Both the position numbers and the translations under genes were made by a program. 64,000 bases of DNA from Oryza sativa Japonica Group. Taxonomy: Eukaryota; Streptophyta; Magnoliopsida; Poales; Poaceae. Shown here piece after piece: positions 21,931 through 31,206 of the stretch; the first letter of the stretch is position 1, and each line of letters opens with the position of its first letter. The notes below the pieces were generated by a model. It did not search any database. It was not told the origin of the DNA and saw only the letters and a program-made list of their open reading frames with translations. The DNA lies in assembly GCF_034140825.1 (NCBI RefSeq), contig NC_089038.1, forward strand, positions 23,378,001 to 23,442,000. Reading direction: 5' to 3'.

Positions 21931-22750
21931 GATTAATTGGATACATGCCATTGCAAATGTGACAAATCAGAAAAATAAAACTACTATTCGCGTTATTAGC
22001 TGGGTGTCAATGAAAACTTTTAAAATTAGAACCATGCCACTCCCATCACTATTTTCGTCCTCCTCTCTCATGTTGGCACGGGGAGAAGGCGAGGCGGCGC
22101 CGACAAGCGCGAGGAGACGAGAGGACGGGGAGAGGGCGAGCGGCGAGGACGAGGAGGCGTTGGCGAGCGGCGAGAGGACGAGGCGGCTGTCGGCGAGGAT
22201 GGTCGCAGGGAGGTTGTGGAGGGGCACGGGAGCAGGTGTGGCCGTCGCCGGCGAGCATGGTCGTGGAGGGGCGCAGATCTGGTGGAAGAGCTCATCGACG
22301 ATGGCGGAAGAAGATGCCATGGCCGCCTCACCTTCTCCCCATCCTTTCACCGCTCGCCAGCGCCGCCTCGCCTTCTCCCTGTCCTCTCGTCGCTCGCCGC
22401 CAGTTTGTCCGTTGAGACGAAGACGACAAGAACACCCCCGCACCGATGAGCGGTGGAATGCACGTCTCGCTCTCCGCCATCCTCGCCGAGGAGCTCTCCT
22501 CCTGTCCTGCCCCACCCCTTCCCCATCCGCCGCCGTGCCCTCCTCCTCCGGCGCTGGTTTGTCTGTCGAGACGAAGACGACAAGAAGATGAAGATGGAGA
22601 CGACGAAAAATGTGACAGGGAGGACGGAAATCGTGAAGTTGTGGCATGGTTGTAATTTTAAAAAATTACAATGGCATCTACCCGATTTCATGAAAGGTAG
22701 TGACATTTTTCTGATTTATCACATTTATAATGGTATGGATCCAATTAACC
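21931..22750. mobile_element. Mutator-like element with a GC-rich internal segment (Pack-MULE-like)
   Basis: Inverted ends about 110 bp long (TTAATTGGATACATGCC on the left; GGTATGGATCCAATTAA on the right) are flanked by TAATTTTTAG (21921-21930) and TAAATTTTAG (22751-22760), 9 of 10 identical, as for Mutator-like elements. The 820-bp element has a GC-rich core (about 22060-22600) with local duplications: AGACGAAGACGACAAGAA occurs near 22413 and near 22567, and 22070-22160 is partly inverted near 22340-22400. The core looks like captured exon-like DNA, but no host parent can be named from the sequence. Confidence 0.7.
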
Positions 22751-22760
22751 TAAATTTTAG

Positions 22761-24954
22761 GCCTGGTATATGTGAAAAATAAAAACGAGAAATCTTTTGC
22801 GAACAAAAGCCTCAGCACATCAACGGCATTACCGTTTCAGGGTGTGCTGCAGTATCCCACATCGGGAAACTATTCTAAGCACTACGAAAAAAAATTATGA
22901 TAGAAATCATGACGAAAATGTAACTTTTTTTTTGGAACAAAAAAACACAAGTTATAACTTTTTGTTAGTACGATGGCTAGATCGAACACGCAGTCCGTTT
23001 GTCTGTGTAATCGCACAGTCGACTCGACTCTGCTTGTACATTGTGTCCGTGTAGAGACAGAGGACAACGCGGCAACCAATACCTCACATCAGAAAGTTTG
23101 GCTGCGCGCGGTGGTGGCACCGGCAAACGGCCAAGCAAGGACGATGGAGTATGGACACCTCCACATTGCGGGCTGCGCCATAGTGACATGGAAAAAAAAA
23201 AGTGACATATACTGTGATATACTACATCTATCTAACTCCATGACCACGCACGCGCGCAGGGAGGGCCAGGACAAAAGCGTACTAGCTGCGTAGGCGTGCA
23301 TGACGCTACCGCGCTGCGCCCGTCGTCGTCACAGAGGAGCATAAAAAACGCTCTTGCACCGCGCGATCGATCAAGCGGCGGGCGACACGATCGAGGTGAG
23401 GGGATCGACTCGTTGATACCACCGGCCCAAGCCCAACTATAACTTTGACCGCGCGGGGCGCGCGGTTCAGTCGTCCCCCCTCTAGTCTCTTATATGTACC
23501 TACTAATACTATACTTATGTATATATTACATATACACATGTATATACATATGTATATACGTGTATGTATATATTTTGGAATATATTTTTAATGCATAAAA
23601 AATATTACACATATACAAAGTTTATATACAATATATACAAAGTTTATGTAGGATATATATAAACTTTGTATACGATGTATACAAACTTTATATATATATA
23701 TGTATTAAAAAATATATAAAAAAGAAATTACAACACGTATACAAAGTTTGCATACGCGTATATAATCTTTGTATACGCGTATACAAACTTTACATACATA
23801 CGAATATAAACTAGCTTGATATACATACAAATACAAACTTTGTATTCATACATCTTTAAAAAAAACCGAAAGAAAACAGAAGAGAAAACGAAAAAAAAGG
23901 AAAACCAAACTGAACAGTACCGTAAAAACTAAAAAAAAAAAAAGCAAACCGAACAGAAACGAAAAACACGAAAAAAAACGGAAAACTCGCTCTGCCGCCT
24001 GGCGCGTCCGCCGCCCTCTCTCCGCGCGCGACACGTGTCCAGTCCGCGCGTGGGGAAAGGGGGGCGCGCGACTGACCGCGCAATAGCCTTCTCGCGCGGC
24101 TCCTCTCCCAATGTCTGTACGTTATTGGGCCATTAACCGGCCCATGTAACCCCGAATTCTTCCCAAATCACGACGGATGAGGGGATGCGGCACGCTAGCG
24201 GCAGTACCGTTCCGGGGGTATGCCGCACTATTCCTTGATCCCATCCGTTTCACGATCAAAACGACGCTAGAATTCCGAGAAAATTCTAGGAGATCGGTAA
24301 ATGAAGTGGAGAAATTCCGTACAAAAGTTTATGTGGACTTAAAAACGTGAGAACAATTGTGATGACTGCTCTTACCTTCTCAACCTCCCAGACTTCGGTC
24401 GATCGGCCAAAATTGTCGATGAAGAGGCCGTCACTCAGACAGGGACAAGGCGGCAACAGACCCAGCCTCGTCACGAATTTGGCAGCGCGCGGTTGATCGG
24501 CAACCGGCGAACGGAAAACCGAAGCCGAAGAAAGAAAAGAAAAACGCGCGTCACGCGACGAGCCAAGCGGGCGCCGAGGCCTTCCTCCGCTACCGCCGCT
24601 GCGCCGCTCACGTCCGGACGCCTAGGCGCAGGCGTTGCACGCGTACGTGGTCCGTCCGCCGCGCCGCACCGCGCGTGAACTCTCCGCACAACGCACGAAG
24701 CAATGTCGCAACGTACACCTATCTCCGTGACCGCACATACGCAGGAGGCAGATGAGAGGCACGACGAACACGAGACCGGAATACGGGCGGCCAAAACAAG
24801 CAAACATGGTTTAACTTCTCTAAAGGAAACGGCTGGTGTTCAGCACACTAGACACGATTATTCTCAGGCACAGAGCGGGTAGAGGAGCTGGACGGCGCAC
24901 GCACCGCAGGAGCAGGTAGGCTTCTCGACCCGACCGGCCGCGAGTCGATCTCGG
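22761..24954. other. Intergenic with a diverged duplication and an AT-rich palindrome array
   Basis: No protein-coding gene was found. Segments 22800-23140 and 24170-24510 share ordered blocks and look like diverged direct copies. Between them, GC-rich inverted ends (GCGCGGTTCAGTCG near 23459; GCGCGACTGACCGCGC near 24065) enclose about 600 bp of AT-rich palindromic and A-rich sequence that may be one transposon. Its borders are not certain. Confidence 0.4.
23560..23850. repeat. Array of short palindromic units (ATACAAAGTTTATA)
   Basis: About nine copies of a 12-15 bp motif, ATACAAAGTTTATA or its inverse TATAAACTTTGTAT, alternate in orientation and are spaced by 15-30 bp of TA- or CG-containing spacer. 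The array is AT-rich and non-coding. Confidence 0.7.
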
Positions 24955-26246
24955 TCAGTTGTTCGGAGGACGGGGTGCGGTCTTGGGCTCGCCGTCGCCG
25001 GCCTTGGGAGGGACGCTCACGGTCACGGCCTGATTGGTAGTAGGAGGAGTAGTAGCATTGCCCACCACAGGGCTCTGAACCACCTGCCCTATTAAACCCT
25101 GGTACAGTGCAACATCAGATAGGTAGCAGTCAGAAGCTGTGCTGCTATGATATGTTACGAGAGAATTTCTGTGCCGACAGTGCTCCCTGGAATCTGCAAG
25201 TAACGGATGTGTAGGAGTGATTACAGCTTATTACCTGGGTGAAAATCCTGAAAGCCTCTTCAGGGGAGTTGTTTCTCAGTATCTCCAGAGCCTCCCTCTG
25301 CAGTGGATGGGGGGGTCAAACTGTGGTAAGTGCACTTCAGAAGATACCAAGCAATCAATACTGCTGCTGAAAACGCGGTAAAGAAAAAACTACTAGGAGA
25401 ACAAGGCCTAAAGCTCAATGTGGAAAGTATCCTCGTATATGATTCACTTCTTTTCAGTTAATTTGGTCCAGCTTATTTTCAATCTTAAGTGGAGTATCTT
25501 TTGGTATCTCTTCAAGGATGGCAAAATCCCTCTATTATTGATCACAAAGTACCAACTTGGAAATCCCACACCATATTTAGATTGTGATAAAATTTGGGGC
25601 CCATGTAACTTTGAGTTGTTTGTGGCATCTGCTTACTGTATCCTTTATTCAGATTTGCTATGTTGCCATATATGTTGTGTAAAATTGAAGTACCTATTGA
25701 TTGGAACTATATAATGGTTAAGAACACTACTATTATACATATTAGTTTCCCTTTCGAGCATAGGAATCACACAATAATATTATAGGATTCTCATATGAAC
25801 AGTTCAATTCCAGCGTCAGTATGGAAAAATCATCCGTTCCAAAGTGAAAGAACATTACTTCAACTAATCTAACTTGAGTAGAAAAAAAATATACGCTATG
25901 TGCTATCGCACTAGAAACTGAACGAGCACAAAAACGCAAAATGATTGTGCCTCATTTTTTTTTTAAAAAAAAAGGGTTCAAACAAAGAAAAGGCGCGAAA
26001 ACTTGTTTGAAAAAAGGCGCGAAATCGACATGGTGGAACAAACACAAACCATATGTAGATGCTAAATCTGAACCTAGAAGCACGGCACAAAAACTACAAA
26101 TTACAGGTAGTACATACTAAAACAGAGCATAGATATACCCTTGCACGGTCCATCTCCTCGCTGGAGAGAGTAGGCGCCTCCACAACCACATCGTCGGCGA
26201 GGTTAATCAAGTCATCAAAGGAGTCCTGCCTCTGGATTGAATCCAT
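24955..26246 (-). CDS. Small plant protein of unknown function, three exons, 104 aa
   Basis: Exons on the minus strand are 26139-26246, 25235-25297 and 24955-25098. All have GT donors and AG acceptors, all are in phase 0, and together they encode 104 aa ending PPNN. The start ATG (26246) is the first in frame. Residues 1-36 are acidic (MDSIQRQDSFDDLINLADD...). Residues 37-57 form an amphipathic helix-like segment (REALEILRNNSPEEAFRIFT). The last 47 residues are Pro/Thr/Val-rich and probably disordered. No signal peptide or membrane span is seen. I do not recognise the family. Support comes from three consistent splice junctions and coding-like composition. Confidence 0.7.
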
Positions 26247-26957
26247 TCTTCTTCAGGAGATCAGAGGGACAACCTGATTGAAGTTTTGGAGAAGATGAAC
26301 ACTGAGCACACGGTGAGGGACACTGAGGTGGAGGCCCCTCCTTTTGTAGGAGGATGCAAGACGGTGCAAGGAGATGATGCATCCTGGGAAGTGTGACACT
26401 TGTCGTGTGAGTTGGCCGAAATTTCTACTGGTGTTCATAGCCGTTTGTAATTTTCTTGCATCCAGGGCGTCGTCACGCATTAGAGGATAGTTGAATGCCA
26501 GAGCACATGATACTTAGCCACTTGGGTGAGGTGTAAATGCTAACTGCTAGCTAGCCTGCTTTGGAAGCTTGTTTTGAGTTTTGACTGTTTCTGATGAACG
26601 GATGGGTGAAGATTGCCAGCAACAAACGGGACATTTGAACAGCGCTTTTCCAACCAAGCCATTGTACAACAATCGTTTTGCAACATATACTTATACAGAA
26701 GAAATTCTCCAAGAAAATCTGTTCGAGAAAAAAGAAACCGGAAAGAGTTAAAAGCACAAATGTTAGCCCTGCCCCCCAGCGCATGCAGCACGCCCACCCT
26801 GATCAGGTGTCCTGCACGTCTCAGCCATCACACATATTTGGTACACACACGAACGTACGCATGCATGAATGTCACCTCGGATCCTCTCGTGCAAATCTCC
26901 CATGCACACGTCCATGCATCGATCCCACCCTTCACGCCATGTAGGGGGCTAGGGTCT
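26247..26957. other. Upstream region of the small gene and 3' flank of the pectinesterase gene
   Basis: No separate gene is seen. The left part should be the promoter of the 104-aa protein, with no clear TATA box. The right part should hold the 3' UTR of the pectin methylesterase. Confidence 0.4.
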
Positions 26958-28664
26958 TTAGACCTTGAAGCCGAGGAAGTGCGGCGTGCCGGTGAACTTG
27001 AGCCAGGTCCCGCCGTCGACGAACGGCCCGGCGGTGAACTGCTCGGCCTCCTTCTGGCCGATGACGCGGAACCCCTTCCAGTTGACGCGCTTGCTGGTGC
27101 CGGCGCCGGGGCCGCGGTTGTTGAACTCGGCGTAGTAGAGCGTGTTGAGCGCGAATTCGCCGTTCCATGGCATGTAGCCCTCCGGCTTGATGAAGTCGGC
27201 GATGGTGCTCTCCATGATGACGAGGCGGGAGTACTCCTTCCATGGGCGGCCGAGGTAGGAGGGGATCTTGAACCTGTCCGGGAAGAGCTTCTGGTCGGGC
27301 ACGAGGCGGCAGTTCTGGATGACGAGGCCGGACTTCATGTTGGGGTCGGTGCGGCCGTGCGCCGTCACCGAGTTCTGCTGGTTGTCCATGGGGCGGCGGG
27401 TGATGATGAGGCAGTTCTGGAAGACGGCGGCGGAGTTGCCGAAGATGAAGTCGATGGTGCCGGAGATGACGCAGTTGCGGAAGAACTGGCGCCGGGCGTG
27501 CACGTACAGGGTGTCCTGGAACGCGTCGAACCGGCAGTTGTAGAAGGCCCCGAGGTCGCCGTTGATGCGCAGCGCCACCGCCTGGTGCCGCTCCGCGCCG
27601 GCGGTGTTGTGGAACCCCATGTTCTTGCAGATGAACCCGGCCGCCTCGACGGAGAAGGTGGCGGTCTTCATGGTGGTGATGCCGTCGGCGAAGCTCTTGC
27701 GGCCGGTGACGCGGCTGCGCTTGGGCCCGTCGCCGTACATGAAGATGTTCACCTTGTCCTTGGGGACCATGACGATCTCGTCGTACAGGCCGGCCTTCAC
27801 GTAGATGACGTACCGGCCCTGGTGGCCCTTGGGCATGCTGTTCACGGCCTCCTGGATGGTCTTGAACTGGCCGCTGCCGTCCTGGGCCACCACCGCGTTG
27901 GGCTGCGGCCGGTTGCGGTCGCCGGAGGCGAGCAGCTTCCTGTCGGGCGCCTTCATCCACGACGGGAAGCCGCCCACCGTTTCCTGCTCCGCGATGAGGC
28001 TCCGGTGAATGGGATTCTCACCCTTGAACATGTCGAGGTCGAGCTTCTTGAAGATGGCGCCGAGGGTGTTGGTGATGGCGAGCGCGTTGCTGCTGAGCTC
28101 GCTGGCGTTGCGCAGCACACTGTGCATGTCGGCCTTGAGCTTCTCGTCGGCGAACCCGTCGGCGCAGGTGTCCATGAATGTCATGACGCCGGTGAGCCAG
28201 TGCTCGAGGTCGTCGGAGCGGCTGAACAGCACCTTGACGTCGCCGCCGGCCATCTCGACCATGCCCCTGAGGTCGTCCACGGAGTCCTCCAGGAGGGCCT
28301 TGCAGTCCTCGCGCGCGCTCTCCGTCATGCTGTCGCTCGTCTTGGCTTCGCCGATCGCCTTCGACTTCTCCACCGCCGACTTGATCGACTCGAGCGCCGA
28401 CTTGGCGACGGTAGAGAACACCTCCTTGGGGTTCTCGGTGCCACTGGTGGCCGTGGTGAGCGTCTTCTCGCACGACTCCTTGTACAGCGTGGGCGCGCAC
28501 AGGGACTCGACGGACTTGCCGGAGGTGGCGAGGTTGGCCTCCCCCGGGACGGTGAAGTTGTCCCCGGCCTTGTTGCCGGAGCGGGTGACGGTGGCGACCA
28601 CGCCGACGACGACCGCGACGACGAGGATCGCGCCCACGCCCCCGAGGAGAAACTTCTGCGCCAT
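26958..28664 (-). CDS. Pectin methylesterase with N-terminal PMEI domain (type I), 568 aa
   Basis: One uninterrupted frame on the minus strand starts at the ATG at 28664 (MAQKFLLGG). Residues 5-26 are a hydrophobic signal peptide or signal anchor. Residues about 50-210 are the inhibitor-like pro-domain with its four cysteines (C56, C65, C121, C167). RKLL at 242-245 matches the subtilase processing site that releases the mature enzyme in the Golgi. Residues 253-568 are the pectinesterase beta-helix with catalytic Q361, Q383, D384 (QDTLY), D405 (DFIFG) and R473 (LGRPW). The enzyme removes methyl esters from homogalacturonan in the cell wall, giving pectate and methanol. A TATAAAT box lies 41 bp upstream. 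Many type I family members have introns; this one has none. Confidence 0.96.
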   Translation of the reverse strand: MAQKFLLGGVGAILVVAVVVGVVATVTRSGNKAGDNFTVPGEANLATSGKSVESLCAPTLYKESCEKTLTTATSGTENPKEVFSTVAKSALESIKSAVEKSKAIGEAKTSDSMTESAREDCKALLEDSVDDLRGMVEMAGGDVKVLFSRSDDLEHWLTGVMTFMDTCADGFADEKLKADMHSVLRNASELSSNALAITNTLGAIFKKLDLDMFKGENPIHRSLIAEQETVGGFPSWMKAPDRKLLASGDRNRPQPNAVVAQDGSGQFKTIQEAVNSMPKGHQGRYVIYVKAGLYDEIVMVPKDKVNIFMYGDGPKRSRVTGRKSFADGITTMKTATFSVEAAGFICKNMGFHNTAGAERHQAVALRINGDLGAFYNCRFDAFQDTLYVHARRQFFRNCVISGTIDFIFGNSAAVFQNCLIITRRPMDNQQNSVTAHGRTDPNMKSGLVIQNCRLVPDQKLFPDRFKIPSYLGRPWKEYSRLVIMESTIADFIKPEGYMPWNGEFALNTLYYAEFNNRGPGAGTSKRVNWKGFRVIGQKEAEQFTAGPFVDGGTWLKFTGTPHFLGFKV

Positions 28665-28704
28665 CTTGGCCCGCAAGGTTGGAGTGGAACCGCAGGGACG
28701 CTCA

Positions 28705-28711
28705 ATTTATA
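28705..28711 (-). promoter_or_regulatory. TATA box of the pectin methylesterase gene
   Basis: TATAAAT on the minus strand lies about 41 bp before the ATG at 28664, implying a very short leader. Position and consensus are the only evidence. Confidence 0.55.
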
Positions 28712-29962
28712 GGGTGGTCGACTCGAGAATGGCCGTGCATGCAGTTTGGCTACGCACGTACGGGCGTGGATGGTTTGACCGTTGTTGTGGTCTATCGTGT
28801 TCTGTGGTTATCATTTGACGTACAGAAGAGCAGTGTCTATTTCTGGTCTTTGGCCTGGTCAATGCATTGTTATCTTTGTTTTGCAATTGACCATTGTCAG
28901 GCTCTTTTCTAACAAGGAAATCTTAAAGACCTAATTCAGGGACTAAGATCTTGCATCCTGTTGGGTCGCGTGGCGTCCTAGAAATTAGGCAAAGCCCTCT
29001 CCAAAAACTGCCACGTGTCCAAGGAGATACAGTGTACTATATCCCGTGAATGCTCTACGAGGGAAGAAAATCAAGTATATTAGCTGGCCCCTGAATTCTC
29101 TAAAAAAGTAAAGAGGTTACCTTAGAGAAGATGAAGAGGTAACTTTTGTATACTCAAGAAAGGTGACCATTTAGTATCCCATCCAAACATAGGGCAGTAA
29201 AAAAGGAGAAGGTCACTACTCCTAAACATGCACGTCAATTAATCCCCAGCTAACGATATCTCCATCGCTCGGTTAGATTCACCATCAGCACCATCGCTAT
29301 CTATTTCTCGCCCAAATCCATCAGCCATCGTCATCCACTTCCACCACCGGTGCTATCGCTTGCCCAAATCCGCCGTCGCCACCAATGCCATCGTTGTCAT
29401 CTACCACCACTGCTGCTCTAATCCACCGCCAACTCCACCAGCAGCTCGCGCCTTCCTCCATCGTGTCGCCGCACCAGTGCTGGTGCCCACCGTAGTTGTC
29501 CTCAAGTCCTGAATTTTCAGATGGGCAAAGCAAGATAGGTTCATTTTTCCTCAATTCTCTCAGATCCAAACTCTTCTCTCCTCTTCCGTTCTCTTCTCAC
29601 GTAATAGTGAAAATCGTTCCCCTTCTAATCCTCTATTTTGTTAAGCTACTTAATCATTTGGATGGATTTCTTTAAAAAGTATGTGAGTTGTCAAATGTGA
29701 ATATTCATAGTAAATAAGTGCGGTCTCTTTAGATAATCATTTTGAGCATATAGCATATATGATTCATAATTTAAAATTCACAACTTCCTATAGCTTTTTT
29801 AGTAAATCAACATACAAGAATTATTTATTGGTAAACAGGAAGGTGGGAAGACAATGGAAAATAGTATAAAGGAAACATCAAAACAATAAGGCCAATTTAA
29901 GGAAGTTAAATGCCATTAATAAATAATATGTAAAATTATTACTTATAAATATACAATGCATT
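28712..29962. other. Intergenic, no gene recognised
   Basis: The first part is the likely promoter of the pectinesterase gene. Positions 29270-29560 are a CCAYC/CCRCC-rich stretch with low-complexity open frames that look like transposon filler or a decayed gene fragment. The remainder is AT-rich. Confidence 0.35.
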
Positions 29963-29964
29963 TA

Positions 29965-30214
29965 CTCCCTCCGTTTCAAAATATAGGGCGCAACTACTTT
30001 TTAAAGGTGTTTCATAATATAAAGCGTGCATGTATGCATGACAATTAATAGCAAATTCTCTCACCTAGATTATTAATTTTTAAATCAAGATGCTTAATTC
30101 TATTGGGTGCATGTATAGTATTAGTTGGGATTATTCAAACAAAGAGGTGATAATAATTATTTCTTGGTCTTTGGGTCTAAGGTGGTTGTGCCTTATATTT
30201 TGGAATGGAGGGAG
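29965..30214. mobile_element. Stowaway MITE, 250 bp
   Basis: The ends CTCCCTCCGTTTCAAAATATA and TATATTTTGGAATGGAGGGAG are inverted repeats of the Stowaway (Tc1/mariner) type. They are flanked by TA on both sides (29963-29964 and 30215-30216). There is no coding capacity. Confidence 0.9.
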
Positions 30215-30216
30215 TA

Positions 30217-30750
30217 CTAATCACCAATAATTATGTTATGCTGGGTGCGTTGTGTATTTATATATGATACACTACAATCAACTAGGATATAATATGCATC
30301 ATTTATACCAGGGCAATGCAACGATGGAAATCAACTAAATAGGAATATAAATTGACGTCCCAAGATCTTGGTACAACACCCTTGTGAAAATCCAATGTTC
30401 TTGTGAAGGAGTGGTCTCTGGGCGGGTGTCAAGTGTGTATATATTGGTCAAAACGACCCTTCATAGGGAGTTAAATTGCATTGGTTTCAATAGTTCGGTG
30501 AGTCGTCCTATTCAGTTTTGCGGTTGAGGGTCATGTATTAGATTCGGGTCACTTTTAAGGGAGTCAATGTGGACTTATTCCCTTTTTAAAAGATTTTGCC
30601 CAGGATTGTCTAGTCATGGAATTACAGGTGCAGGCCACATCATATGGGCTGTACTATCTATGAAGGCCCAGGTATCACCTCACGTCCTCATCCTCGGCCG
30701 CGGGCCCACAGCCTCTCGAAGCCTTGAACTTGCCTTGCTCAATTGGAGAT
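30217..30750. other. Intergenic with a fragment of a dispersed repeat
   Basis: Positions about 30465-30590 (AGTTAAATTGCATTGG ... GTGGACTTATTCCC) match the right end of the repeat family seen at 49680-51190. Positions 30620-30690 carry GGGCT/GGCCCA motifs like plant site II promoter elements just before an exon-like segment. Confidence 0.4.
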
Positions 30751-30759
30751 CAGAGAGAG

Positions 30760-30869
30760 ATGGCGGCGGCGAGCCGGCGACCGGTGGCCGCAGATCTGAC
30801 AGGGTCCCAATCATCGGCGAGGGCGCGAGGCCTCGGTGCCGCTCCTCCTCAACTGCCCCGTATTTGGAG
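30760..30869 (+). pseudogene. Orphan first-exon-like segment
   Basis: An ATG in good context (GAGAGATGGCGGCGGCG) opens 36 codons rich in Ala, Arg, Ser and Pro, like an organellar targeting peptide. The segment ends TGGAG followed by GTGAAG, a plausible donor. TGGGCT and GGCCCA motifs precede it. No downstream exon could be found before the ABCB gene, which runs the other way. It may be a duplicated or transposed first exon whose parent is elsewhere, or chance. Confidence 0.3.
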
Positions 30870-31206
30870 GTGAAGCTTATCCTTCTTGATTTCATGTTTT
30901 AGCTTCATCTAGTGTAGTTCGTCTCTGATCCGTGGACGGATCGACGCAAAGCGTTGTTGCCAATTCTCGTCAGTTTGTAGTGGCGAGGAAATCAAACATG
31001 GGAAAAAAACCGGGATTCTTGTGAACATCTAAAATTGCCAGAGCCGCCATTAGTGCCAAAACACATCCGGCATAATCCTGATCGGTTACAGGAAGAAGAA
31101 AACAGTTGTACCCAAGCACATCATCTGACCACCCGCACAGCACCATGACGATTACTGGCCTCGCCCACTTCTGTACACCCGGAACCTAGGCCCTGAACTG
31201 ATACGA

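Noticed and set aside
28665-28676. Upstream extension of the pectin methylesterase
   Set aside because: It begins at a TTG codon; the ATG at 28664 begins a proper signal sequence and lies at a sensible distance from the TATA box.
26613-28712. A 699-codon open frame on the + strand
   Set aside because: It is exactly antisense to the pectin methylesterase. It is low-complexity and rich in Gly, Ala, Val and Leu, as expected from the complement of a GC-rich gene.
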